Part shown: positions 1 to 6,181 of the stretch, in pieces
How positions within the stretch are numbered: the first letter of the stretch is position 1
Layout: the number at the start of each line of letters is the position of its first letter
NCBI GenBank assembly: GCA_016197345.1
Contig: JACPVY010000030.1
Location: 1 to 6,181 of the forward strand
DNA length: 6,181 nucleotides
Source: Burkholderiales bacterium
GTDB lineage: Bacteria; Pseudomonadota; Gammaproteobacteria; Burkholderiales; Burkholderiaceae_D
Direction of reading: 5' to 3'
Notes under the pieces: generated by a model
Seen by the model: only the letters and a program-made list of their open reading frames with translations
What the model was told of the DNA's origin: nothing
Databases searched by the model: none
Translations under genes and position numbers: made by a program

Positions 1-43
1 GGTGATTCGTTTAGAAAAATATTAACCATAGAAAATGGTGAAT

Positions 44-69
44 GCAGGGTGGGCAACTTGTTGCCCACG
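44..69 (+). repeat. REP-like palindromic element, copy 1
   Basis: The core at 49-68 is a perfect inverted repeat: GTGGGCAAC, a TT spacer, then GTTGCCCAC. It is flanked on the left by GCAGG and on the right by G. Compared with the reverse complement of the second element (211-236), 23 of 26 positions agree. The differences are one flank base and the two loop bases. The asymmetric flanks (GyAGG on one side, CG on the other) give the element an orientation. This matches the general form of REP sequences, but I cannot confirm that it recurs elsewhere in the genome. Confidence 0.7.
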
Positions 70-210
70 CGTGACGGCTGAATCGGCTTAATTACCAGCG
101 CCCTTTAGGTACGCAAATTCAGTCCATTTCAAGGAAAACAAGCTTATGGAGTGCAAATTGAGCCGTGTCCAATCGAACTCAAGCCACAAACCCATAATGA
201 GATCCACAGC

Positions 211-236
211 CGTGGGCAACTTGTTGCCCACCCTAC
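211..236 (-). repeat. REP-like palindromic element, copy 2, inverted
   Basis: This is the second copy of the palindrome, with its core at 212-231. Read on the minus strand it has the GTAGG flank, so it faces copy 1. Two REP units in opposite orientation about 140 nt apart is the arrangement called a REPIN or BIME. Such elements are moved by RAYT transposases acting in trans, and no RAYT gene lies in this window. The hairpin could also affect transcripts crossing it. It lies about 100 nt upstream of the operon promoter and is not followed by a T tract, so I do not call it a terminator. Confidence 0.7.
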
Positions 237-329
237 AACGTCAAAAACACGGGATTAATGATGAACGATTGTTTGCCCGCCGCACCACCGTATGAATTTG
301 TAGCGAATTGAAACAGCGCCCTCACTTAG

Positions 330-358
330 TTGCAAAATTAAACGAAGTAGATTATGAT
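330..358 (+). promoter_or_regulatory. Sigma70-type promoter of the NAD salvage operon
   Basis: The -35 box TTGCAA (330-335) and the -10 box TATGAT (353-358) are separated by exactly 17 nt. They match the consensus at 4 of 6 and 5 of 6 positions. Transcription would start near 365, leaving a leader of about 35 nt before the first gene at 400. TGCAA recurs at 331-335, 358-362 and 367-371, and TTGCA/TGCAA form a short inverted repeat across the promoter. That could be an operator, but it is too short to assign to NrtR or any other known NAD regulator. Confidence 0.6.
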
Positions 359-399
359 GCAATCACTGCAAACGAAAAACAATGTGAAAGGAAAAGATC

Positions 400-1278
400 A
401 TGAACGCCAACGCTACTGCCAAACGCAATCTGCAACTCCTCATCATCGACCCGCAAAACGATTTTTGCGACCTGCCTGCACCGTATTTACTCAGCAACCT
501 CGTGATTCAAAACAAACCCGCACTCCATGTCACTGGCGCCCATCAAGATATGCTGCGCATCGCCAACTTAATTCACGACGGCGCTACAGGCATCAGCGCA
601 ATCAACGTCACCCTCGATTCACACCACCATATTGATATCGCCCACCCGACTTTTTGGATGGACAATAAACAGCAAGCGATTCCTCCCTTTACGCAAATTC
701 TGGCCAGCCAAGTGCGCGCCGGGCAATATCAACCACGCTTAGCGCAGAACTTGCCGCGCACTTTGGCCTATCTGGATGCCTTAGAAGCGACGGGTCGCTA
801 CACACTGATGGTGTGGCCGATTCACTGCGAAATTGGTAGCTGGGGCCAAGCCGTACATGCCGATATGCGCTATGCCTATAACCGCTGGGAAGAAGTAACG
901 ATGAATAGCGTCAACCTGGTGCAAAAAGGCGCAAATCCTTGGACCGAACATTACTCTGCCTTGCAAGCCGAAGTGCCTGATAGCGATGACGACGAAACCC
1001 AACTCAATCGCGGCTTGCTAGCGGTGTTAGCGCAGGCAGATAAGGTGTATATTGGCGGCGAAGCAGGCAGCCACTGCGTGAAGGCGACCGTCGAGCATTT
1101 AGTCGCCAATACTGCTGCGAGTGAATTATCCAAATATGTTTTGCTGACCGATTGCATTAGCGCAGTGGGCGGTTTTGAAGCGCAACAAGCAAGCTTCTTC
1201 CAAGAAATGGCAGCACGTGGCGTGCAACTAGCAACCGCAGCACAAGTTTTGCCAGAATTGATTGCGAACGCCGAGTAA
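400..1278 (+). CDS. pncA: Nicotinamidase-like cysteine hydrolase
   Basis: A 292-residue member of the isochorismatase-like cysteine hydrolase superfamily, most likely a nicotinamidase converting nicotinamide to nicotinate and ammonia in the cytoplasm. The predicted catalytic triad is visible: Asp17 in IIDPQNDF, Lys176 in VQKGANP followed by the YSA motif, and Cys226 in [11 protein letters not shown]. The metal-site region TLDSHHH (71-77) matches the DxH motif of nicotinamidases, and WPIHCEIGS (139-147) matches their WPxHC segment. The protein is longer than typical PncA (about 210 residues), with extra sequence around 85-125 and 190-205. The start is supported by AAGGA at 388-392, 7 nt before ATG. 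It is the first gene of the operon, 17 nt before pncB, whose substrate it would supply. Another amidase specificity is possible, but the neighbourhood favours nicotinamide. Confidence 0.85.
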   Translation: MNANATAKRNLQLLIIDPQNDFCDLPAPYLLSNLVIQNKPALHVTGAHQDMLRIANLIHDGATGISAINVTLDSHHHIDIAHPTFWMDNKQQAIPPFTQILASQVRAGQYQPRLAQNLPRTLAYLDALEATGRYTLMVWPIHCEIGSWGQAVHADMRYAYNRWEEVTMNSVNLVQKGANPWTEHYSALQAEVPDSDDDETQLNRGLLAVLAQADKVYIGGEAGSHCVKATVEHLVANTAASELSKYVLLTDCISAVGGFEAQQASFFQEMAARGVQLATAAQVLPELIANAE

Positions 1279-1295
1279 ATAAAAAGGGACACATC

Positions 1296-2486
1296 ATGCA
1301 AGCCGTCGTACAAAGCCTGTTAGAAACGGATTTATACAAATTCACGATGTGGCAAGCACTATTGCACAGCCACCCAGCCGCCCACGCAGAATATGCCTTC
1401 GTTTGCCGCAATAAAACCGCATTCCCACTGGCGGAGCTGAAAGAAGAAGTCGAACGCGAACTCGATCATCTCTGCACACTGCACTTTCAAGATGATGAAA
1501 TCGCTTATTTACGTGGTTTGCGCTTTATCAAAAGCGATTTCGCTGACTTTTTAACGCTGTTTCGCTTTCAACGCAAATTCATCACCGTTAGCATTGATGG
1601 GGACACCCTCAACATCCACGCTAGCGGGCCGCAAGTGCATGTGATGGGTTTTGAAATTTTTGTGCTGTACATCGTCAATGAATTGTATTTCCGCCGCTTT
1701 GACGAAGCTGCCGCGCTCGCTGAGGGACGCACCCGCCTCCAGCAAAAAATCGCCCTGCTACGCGAATTTGAACAGCAGCCAGCGAAACAACATCCCTTTG
1801 AGTTTTTTGAATTTGGTGTGCGCCGTCGTTTCTCTGGTAAATGGCAAGATGAAGTGGTCGCTACGCTAGCGCGCGAAGTGCCACAGTTCATGAAGGGCAC
1901 CTCCAACGTCTATCTCGCAAAAAAATATGGCTTAGTGCCGATAGGCACAATGGCACATGAATATCTGCAATCCTTCCAAGCGTTTGGCGTGCGTTTGCGC
2001 GACTTTCAAAGCATGGCGCTAGAGGAATGGGTGCATGAATATCGCGGCGACCTAGGCACCGCCTTGACCGATGTAGTAGGAATGGATGCCTTCCTCGCCG
2101 ATTTCGATCTGTATTTTGCCAAGCTATTTGATGGTTTGCGCCACGATTCGGGCGATCCAGTTATTTGGGGCGAAAAAGCCTTAGCGCACTATGCCAAATT
2201 GCGGGTCGATGCCCACACCAAACGCTTAGTCTTTTCGGATGGCCTTGATTTGCCGACCTCGATTGCGCTGTATCAGCACTTTGCTGACCGCATCATGACG
2301 GGCTTTGGCATCGGCACCAATCTCAGCAATGATTGCGGCATCCCCGCCTTAAACATCGTGATGAAGCTCACCACTTGCAACGGCCAAGCGGTGGCTAAGC
2401 TTTCCGACGCAAAAGGCAAAACCCTGTGCAAAGACGAAACCTTCCTCGCCTATTTGCGCCAAGTGTTTCAGCACAATCTGACCTAA
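1296..2486 (+). CDS. pncB: Nicotinate phosphoribosyltransferase
   Basis: A 396-residue protein of the usual PncB length (about 400). It condenses nicotinate with PRPP to give nicotinate mononucleotide (NaMN), with ATP hydrolysis, in the Preiss-Handler salvage pathway. Family landmarks are the N-terminal [12 protein letters not shown] (10-21), FEFGVRRR (171-178), [10 protein letters not shown] followed by GTMAHE (201-222), LRHDSGDP (281-288), SDGLDLP (314-320) and [11 protein letters not shown] (336-346). His221 in GTMAHE fits the histidine that is phosphorylated in characterised PncB enzymes. The start is preceded by an AAGGG ribosome binding site around 1283-1287. The gene sits 17 nt after the nicotinamidase-like gene and 14 nt before nadE, consistent with one transcript. 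I see no sign of damage. Confidence 0.95.
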   Translation: MQAVVQSLLETDLYKFTMWQALLHSHPAAHAEYAFVCRNKTAFPLAELKEEVERELDHLCTLHFQDDEIAYLRGLRFIKSDFADFLTLFRFQRKFITVSIDGDTLNIHASGPQVHVMGFEIFVLYIVNELYFRRFDEAAALAEGRTRLQQKIALLREFEQQPAKQHPFEFFEFGVRRRFSGKWQDEVVATLAREVPQFMKGTSNVYLAKKYGLVPIGTMAHEYLQSFQAFGVRLRDFQSMALEEWVHEYRGDLGTALTDVVGMDAFLADFDLYFAKLFDGLRHDSGDPVIWGEKALAHYAKLRVDAHTKRLVFSDGLDLPTSIALYQHFADRIMTGFGIGTNLSNDCGIPALNIVMKLTTCNGQAVAKLSDAKGKTLCKDETFLAYLRQVFQHNLT

Positions 2487-2500
2487 CTTCGAGAAAAATC

Positions 2501-3421
2501 ATGTTAACCCTTGCAATCTGCCAACGTAATTTCACCGTTGGCGACTTTAGCGGCAACCTCGCGCAAATCCGCCACTGCATGCAGCGCGCACACGAACAAG
2601 CAGCCGACATCGCGGTATTTTCCGAACTCGCGCTATGTGGCTATTACCCCGGTGATTTATTGGAAGATGCTGCTTTTTTAAGCAAACTCGACGCTAGCCT
2701 AACGGAATTACTCGAATTTAGCCGTAGTTTGCCTGACTTGGTCAGCGTAGTCGGCACCGTACGCGCCAATCGTGGCCCCGGCAAACCACTACACAATGCT
2801 TTATTAGCGATCCAAAACGGCGCTATCGTCGCCGAATACTATAAACAATTGCTGCCAACTTACGGCATTTTCGACGAACGCCGCCATTTCGAACCCGGCC
2901 CTGAGCACGCCTGCCTGTTGCGCGTGAAACAGCAAACCGTCGGATTCATCGTCTGTGAGGACGGCTGGAATAATGCGGGACAGGACTACCACGTCAACCC
3001 ATTCGCTCTCTTGCAAGAAGCCCAACCCGATTTGGTGATTAGCATCAACGCTAGTCCGTCCGACATCGGCAAACGCGCCCAACGCCATGAGCTTTTCACG
3101 CAAGCGGCGCGCGCCACCCACTTACCGCTGCTCTACGTCAACCAAATCGGCGGCCATGATCAACTGGTGTTTGATGGCGCTTCTTTCGCCGTCTCACCCA
3201 GCCAAGGGATTGCTTTTGAAGCAGAACGTTTTACCGAAGATTTTCAACTGCTCGGTTTTAGCGAACAGCGCTTCGTTGCCGTCGATGGCACGCACCTGCC
3301 GCAGCCTGAAGCCGCTGGCTTAGCAGTCGCAGAGTTTACCCGCCGCCAAATCGTGCTCGGTTTGCAAGACTATGCACGGCGTTGCGGCTTTAAAAAAGTG
3401 GTGGTGGGTTGCCAAATTTAA
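2501..3421 (+). pseudogene. nadE: NAD synthetase, N-terminal glutaminase part (broken gene)
   Basis: The first 304 codons encode the nitrilase-like glutaminase domain of glutamine-dependent NAD synthetase, which releases ammonia from glutamine for the synthetase domain. The predicted Glu-Lys-Cys triad is present: Glu42 in FSELALCGYYPGDLL, Lys115 in YYKQLLPTYGIFDERRHF and Cys152 in IVCEDGWN. The linker leads into KKVVVGC (298-304), where intact family members continue with the SGGIDSA P-loop. Here two non-homologous codons (CAA ATT) and a TAA follow instead. I chose ATG 2501 because the typical NadE N-terminus begins there; an upstream in-frame ATG at 2426 lies inside pncB. The ribosome binding site is weak (GAGA). 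The product could be a free glutaminase-like fragment but could not make NAD. Confidence 0.9.
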
Positions 3422-3548
3422 TTTTTTTAAAATAAATAAATATATTTTTGAGAGTGTTATAATGGGTTAAATACGATAATTTGTTGTGTTTGCCGAAAAA
3501 TTATTTTCAAATATTAAAAATATCAAAAAATAAAACTTAAATTTATAA
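3413..3548. other. AT-rich block replacing the middle of nadE
   Basis: These 136 bp are about 15% GC, against roughly half in the surrounding genes. They separate two pieces of nadE that would be contiguous apart from roughly 90 codons. All frames are short and stop-rich, and no known family is visible. A 7-bp direct repeat AAATTTA lies near each edge (3414-3420 and 3539-3545), which could be a target duplication or chance in AT-rich DNA. A T7 run (3422-3428) follows the left join. There are no transposase gene, clear terminal inverted repeats or intron-like features. It could be a real insertion with deletion or a mis-assembled segment. Confidence 0.75.
3455..3463 (+). promoter_or_regulatory. 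Possible extended -10 promoter inside the AT-rich block
   Basis: TGT followed by a perfect TATAAT (3458-3463) forms an extended -10 element (TGnTATAAT). There is no good -35 box at 16-18 nt upstream, but extended -10 promoters can work without one. A transcript would start near 3470 and cover the C-terminal nadE piece and nadM. In DNA this AT-rich a chance match is fairly likely. Confidence 0.35.
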
Positions 3549-4070
3549 GGCACGATTTTAATGGAATATTCGAATAGCTTCGGTGCCCTACTGCTTACCA
3601 CTGGCAATAAGAGCGAAATTTCGGTCGGCTATTGCACCCTATATGGGGACACTAACGGCGGCTTAGGCTTGATTGGTGATTTGTATAAAACCGAAGTGTT
3701 TGCGCTCTCTAGCTATCTCAACCACCATGCCGGGCGTGAAATCATTCCCTCGGCAATTATCACCAAACCCCCTTCAGCCGAATTAGCGCCGGGGCAAAAA
3801 GATACCGATAGCTTGCCGCCGTACGAAGTGCTAGATGAAATCTTGAAATGGCATTTGGAAGGGACACGTTTGCCGCCACATGAACGCAAACAAGCCAACG
3901 AATTTGTCAGCAATCTACAGCAAACCAGTGACGGTAAAGCCTTGGTCGAACGGATTTTAGGCATGGTAGCGCGCAATGAATACAAACGCCGCCAAGCCGC
4001 ACCGATCATCCGCGTCCGCTCACGCGCGTTTGGCAGTGGCCGCCAAATGCCTATCGCCGCCAAATATTGA
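3549..4070 (+). pseudogene. nadE: NAD synthetase, C-terminal part (broken gene)
   Basis: This is the C-terminal part of the NAD synthetase domain. Homology starts at GGC 3549 (GTIL before MEYSNS), immediately after an in-frame TAA at 3546-3548. The rest reads without interruption through LLTTGNKSEISVGYCTLYGD, IITKPPSAELAPGQKDTDSLPPYEVLD and the family-typical end RAFGSGRQMPIAAKY. Those segments bind the substrate and shape the dimer in known NadE structures. The P-loop and about 90 residues of the ATP-binding region are absent, so no synthetase activity is expected. The first possible start is ATG 3561, an internal methionine in intact NadE, giving 169 residues. AAGG at 3547-3550 lies 10 nt upstream and could act as a ribosome binding site. 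Codon use matches the N-terminal part, so both pieces come from one gene. Confidence 0.9.
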
Positions 4071-4080
4071 GGAAAGCACT

Positions 4081-5109
4081 ATGACTATCCAGATCGACGT
4101 CGCCGTCATCATTGGCCGTTTCCAACCCTTCCACCAAGCGCATGCGGGTTTATTAAAGCAAGCGCTAGCGTCGGCACCGAAGGTGGTGGTGGTGCTAGGC
4201 TCGGCCTTCCATGCCCGTAGCGCGAAAAACCCGTTCACCTGGCAAGAGCGGCAAGCGATGATAGCAGCCACGCTCACGCCAGACGATGCGGCGCGCGTCA
4301 GCTTTGTCGCCGTGCGCGATTATTACGACGACACGCGCTGGGCGCAGTATGTTTGCCGCAAGGTGGAAGAAATTGGCGGCAGCAAGCACATCGCGCTGGT
4401 TGGCTATTTCAAAGATGCTTCCAGCTATTACTTGCAGCACTTCCCACAATGGCAATTCATCACCGCGAAAAGCATGATGGATGTCGATGCCACCGCGATA
4501 CGGCAGATTTTTTTCGAAGCCGAAAATATGGATGTGTCCCTTAGCGTGCTAGCCGAACAAGTCGCGCTACCGGTGCGGCAATTTCTCAAAGCGTGGGCCA
4601 AATTGCCGTATTACGCCCCTATGCAGAAAGAGCATCAACAAATTAGTGGCTACAAAGATGCTTGGAAGCACGCCCCGTATCCACCAGTGTTTGTGACAGT
4701 CGATGCCGTGGTCGTAGCAGCGGGACACGTCTTACTCGTGCAACGCGGCGGCTTTCCCGGCAATGGCTTATGGGCCATCCCCGGCGGCTTTCTCGATCAA
4801 CGCGAACGCCTGTTACACGCGGCAATACGCGAATTACGCGAAGAAACGCAGTTTGGATTATTCACTTCCTCACTCGAATCTGCGCTAGTTGACATCAAAG
4901 TCTTCGACCACCCCGACCGCAGCAGCCGTGGCCGCACCATCACCCATGCGCACTTTTTTGATTTGAAGACCGAAGGGCTATCAGATGTGAAAGGCAGCGA
5001 CGACGCAATGCACGCGAAATGGGTGCCGATTGGCGATTTGCTAGCGATGGAAGAGGAGTTTTTTGAGGATCACTTTCATATTTTGGATTATTTTTTGAAG
5101 GTGACGTGA
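4081..5109 (+). CDS. nadM: Bifunctional NMN adenylyltransferase / Nudix hydrolase
   Basis: A 342-residue two-domain protein of the Synechocystis slr0787 / Francisella NadM-Nudix type. Residues 1 to about 175 form a nucleotidyltransferase domain with [10 protein letters not shown] (12-21), the HxxH-type ATP site, and DATAIR (136-141) in place of the usual (S)xTxxR motif. This domain would join NMN and ATP to give NAD. Residues about 200-342 form a Nudix domain; its box runs from Gly236 through Glu242 to REL-R-EE (250-255), which supplies the metal ligands. The box glycine near 257 is Gln. By family precedent the Nudix part cleaves ADP-ribose. ATG 4081 is chosen because GAGGAAAG at 4069-4076 precedes it, overlapping the nadE stop, and because the domain begins there. 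The upstream in-frame ATG at 3976 lies inside nadE. Confidence 0.93.
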   Translation: MTIQIDVAVIIGRFQPFHQAHAGLLKQALASAPKVVVVLGSAFHARSAKNPFTWQERQAMIAATLTPDDAARVSFVAVRDYYDDTRWAQYVCRKVEEIGGSKHIALVGYFKDASSYYLQHFPQWQFITAKSMMDVDATAIRQIFFEAENMDVSLSVLAEQVALPVRQFLKAWAKLPYYAPMQKEHQQISGYKDAWKHAPYPPVFVTVDAVVVAAGHVLLVQRGGFPGNGLWAIPGGFLDQRERLLHAAIRELREETQFGLFTSSLESALVDIKVFDHPDRSSRGRTITHAHFFDLKTEGLSDVKGSDDAMHAKWVPIGDLLAMEEEFFEDHFHILDYFLKVT

Positions 5110-5120
5110 GGCGACGACCA

Positions 5121-5633
5121 ATGAAGCCACTCATTGCTGCTGTGCTTTTTGCCATTGTGCTACCAGCCTATGCCGATACTTTTTTTGCGCTGGTTGGCTA
5201 TGTTTGCGACAAACAAAACGACCAATTGCTGCTGACCTATGACGGCGCATACAACGAAGAGGGTGAGGCAATGCTGATGCAGAAACGCAGCACGCAATGG
5301 GATCCATGGAAGCTATTGACGATAGGTGACGACGAATTCATCCATGCCACCAAAACCGTGCGGCGACAATGCCGCCTCAGCGATGGTATTTACCAGATTG
5401 CCATCACGCCATCGCCGGGAAATGTCCATATTCAACGCCGCTGTGGCGCATGGATAACGGCTGGTGCGATCGTCAAAAAAGGCAAGAAAACGATTTATGC
5501 CATGCCGCGCTTTCATAGCGATTGCCATGACAGCGACATTTTTCCTGCTGATCAAGAAATGCTAAATGAGCGTTCAATTCAGGCTGAAGGAGTCCCTGTG
5601 TTCGCAAAACTGGCACTTTGCTTCGTTCAATAG
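5121..5633 (+). CDS. Predicted exported protein of unknown function
   Basis: A 170-residue protein I do not recognise. It starts with a clear Sec signal peptide: Lys2, a hydrophobic stretch LIAAVLFAIVLP and an AYA site, giving likely cleavage between Ala18 and Asp19. The mature part has five cysteines (29, 84, 108, 135, 167) and no transmembrane segment, so it is probably periplasmic or secreted with at least one disulphide. ATG 5121 is preferred because GAGG at 5108-5111 lies 9 nt upstream. A GTG at 5106 overlaps the nadM stop (GTGA) and would add VRRRP, which would also fit a signal peptide. The gene lies 11 nt after nadM and could be co-transcribed, but nothing in it points to NAD metabolism. 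Confidence 0.75.
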   Translation: MKPLIAAVLFAIVLPAYADTFFALVGYVCDKQNDQLLLTYDGAYNEEGEAMLMQKRSTQWDPWKLLTIGDDEFIHATKTVRRQCRLSDGIYQIAITPSPGNVHIQRRCGAWITAGAIVKKGKKTIYAMPRFHSDCHDSDIFPADQEMLNERSIQAEGVPVFAKLALCFVQ

Positions 5634-5645
5634 ATCTTCACATTT

Positions 5646-5805
5646 TCAGCGAATCACTCTAGTCAGATGCAACCCACCTTGCGTAGCAGAGGCCGATAGC
5701 CGCCATTCAACCCCATCCGGCGCTACATAGACCTCCGCAATTGATTCGTCCTCACCACATTCATCGTGCCGCACGCGCGTGAAGTGATGACGAATGAGCC
5801 ATAAA
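5646..5805 (-). pseudogene. Probable C-terminal tail of a convergent gene, truncated
   Basis: On the minus strand about 53 codons read as ordinary soluble protein, including IRHHFTRVRHDECGEDES and IAEVYVAPDGVEWRLS. They end in a TCA (TGA) stop at 5646, only 12 nt from the stop of the plus-strand gene. Tight convergence of this kind is normal for bacterial genes. The frame stays open beyond 5805, but there it is the antisense of the rlmI fragment and becomes Arg/Pro-rich, so the real gene is cut off near 5805. I do not recognise the family. With no start and so little sequence, this remains tentative. Confidence 0.4.
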
Positions 5806-5815
5806 ACTCGGTGGA

Positions 5816-6046
5816 TACGCCGATGTCCTGGTCGCGCAGTTCCTCTCGGCCGGAGCGGAATTCTGGCGCGAAGCGATTCTCGATGCGCTGGTGGAGCAGA
5901 CCGGCTGCACCGCGATCTTCGAGCGCTCGGACGCGGAGGTGCGCGCACTGGAGGGGCTGCCGCCGCGCGCGGGTTTCGTGCGCGGGGCGAGCGATGCCGG
6001 CCGTGTTGCGATCCACGAGCACGGGTTGCAGTTCCGCGTCGAATCT
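5816..6046 (+). pseudogene. rlmI: Internal fragment of 23S rRNA cytosine methyltransferase rlmI
   Basis: A 77-codon stretch reads YADVLVAQFLSAGAEFW, then TGCTAIFERSDAEVRALEGLPP, and ends at GLQFRVES. It aligns with roughly residues 120-195 of E. coli RlmI, which there reads FLVLQLLSAGAEY, YDRSDVAVRKKEG and a VDIQHGHKTG segment. RlmI methylates C1962 of 23S rRNA. The N-terminal PUA domain and the SAM-binding methyltransferase domain are both missing, so the piece is inactive. It has no start codon of its own, and its frame is open only from 5798. GC content is about 69% by count, far above the upstream genes, and points to a different source genome. The left join, at 5803-5816, falls where DRY would be expected before ADV. 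Confidence 0.85.
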
Positions 6047-6181
6047 TTTTTTTTTTACGGAAATCGAATTTATTTTGTGACATTTTTTGTTTACGTATAT
6101 ATTATATTATTCACGAATACTCTAGATTTTTATGATTTTAACTTTAATGGAAATATGTTTATGGTTATGGTAAACAATATA
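6047..6181. other. AT-rich sequence of unknown origin at the window end
   Basis: These 135 bp are about 20% GC and begin inside a run of eleven T (6046-6056) directly at the end of rlmI homology. No gene is recognisable. The rlmI reading frame happens to stay open to the last base, giving a Phe/Tyr/Asn/Ile-rich extension with no resemblance to RlmI. Composition is similar to the block inside nadE, but I see no shared segment longer than about 7 nt. Confidence 0.7.

Larger units (their letters stand above)
1..329. other. Non-coding upstream region with no recognisable gene
   Basis: I find no convincing coding region on either strand here and nothing resembling a tRNA or other structured RNA. 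The recognisable content is the inverted pair of palindromic elements (listed separately) and an imperfect direct repeat. In that repeat CAGCGCCCT at 96-104 recurs at 314-322, and in each case it is followed by a TTAG stretch and then a GCAAA(A)TT stretch. The second copy lies on the promoter of the operon. Confidence 0.6.

Noticed and set aside
44..236. CRISPR array
   Set aside because: There are only two copies, they are inverted, and the gap of about 140 nt is far longer than a CRISPR spacer.
330..371. TGCAA repeats as an NrtR, NadQ or NiaR operator
   Set aside because: The repeats are only five bases, irregularly spaced, and do not match a regulator site I can name.
354..635. Small plus-strand frame starting upstream of the first gene
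   Set aside because: It overlaps the nicotinamidase-like gene in another frame and has a biased Arg/Gln/Pro-rich composition with no motif.
2426..2500. Upstream in-frame start for nadE
   Set aside because: It lies inside pncB, and the extra residues do not resemble any NadE N-terminus. ATG 2501 gives the expected MLTLAICQ start.
3413..3548. AT-rich block as a group I/II intron, intein or spliced intron
   Set aside because: About 90 nadE codons are missing, so removal of the block would not restore the gene. The block is far too short and lacks intron or intein features.
3976..4080. Upstream in-frame start for the NadM-Nudix gene
   Set aside because: It overlaps the conserved nadE C-terminus out of frame. 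ATG 4081 has a strong GAGGAAAG site and begins the domain correctly.
5646..6083. Long minus-strand reading frame as one 145-residue protein starting MSQNKFDFRKKKK
   Set aside because: Its middle is Arg/Pro-rich antisense of the rlmI fragment, and its start arises from the AT-rich tail and the T run. Only the last 53 or so codons look like a real protein.
5794..6135. Plus-strand reading frames starting at 5794 and 5811
   Set aside because: They are shifted relative to the frame encoding the rlmI homology and give Arg/Ser-rich, low-plausibility proteins. They are shadows of high-GC coding sequence.

Overview
The window looks like about 5.8 kb of a mid-GC proteobacterium, most likely a betaproteobacterium of the Burkholderiales type. 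This rests on overall protein character and gene order as I recall them, not on a search. After about 5806 the sequence changes abruptly, first to roughly 69% GC and then to roughly 20% GC. The right end is therefore either a rearrangement or an assembly chimera.

Positions 1-399 hold no gene. They contain two inverted copies of a 26-nt palindromic element (44-69 and 211-236), which resemble a REP/REPIN pair, and a good sigma70-type promoter (330-358). The promoter reads into a tight same-strand NAD salvage operon: nicotinamidase-like cysteine hydrolase (400-1278), nicotinate phosphoribosyltransferase pncB (1296-2486), glutamine-dependent NAD synthetase nadE (2501-4070, broken), and a bifunctional NMN adenylyltransferase/Nudix hydrolase of the nadM type (4081-5109). 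Gaps between genes are 10-17 nt. A small exported, cysteine-containing protein of unknown function (5121-5633) follows closely.

Intact, the set would turn nicotinamide into nicotinate and then NaMN (first two enzymes), with NadE amidating and NadM adenylylating. The Nudix domain would recycle ADP-ribose. As given, nadE cannot be functional. Its coding sequence stops one residue before the ATP-binding SGGxDS P-loop, and a 136-bp, 15% GC block follows in place of roughly 90 codons. Homology resumes at 3549, just before a methionine that could serve as a restart. The AT-rich block carries an extended -10 element that might drive the downstream half of the operon.

Beyond 5640 there is probably the C-terminal tail of a convergent minus-strand gene (5646 to about 5805). 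Then comes a 77-codon internal piece of the 23S rRNA methyltransferase gene rlmI (5816-6046), with neither its start nor its catalytic domain. A run of 11 T leads into 20% GC sequence of unknown origin up to the window end. The main points to resolve are whether the two AT-rich joins are real DNA or assembly errors, and whether NadE plus NadM run an NMN-type route to NAD.
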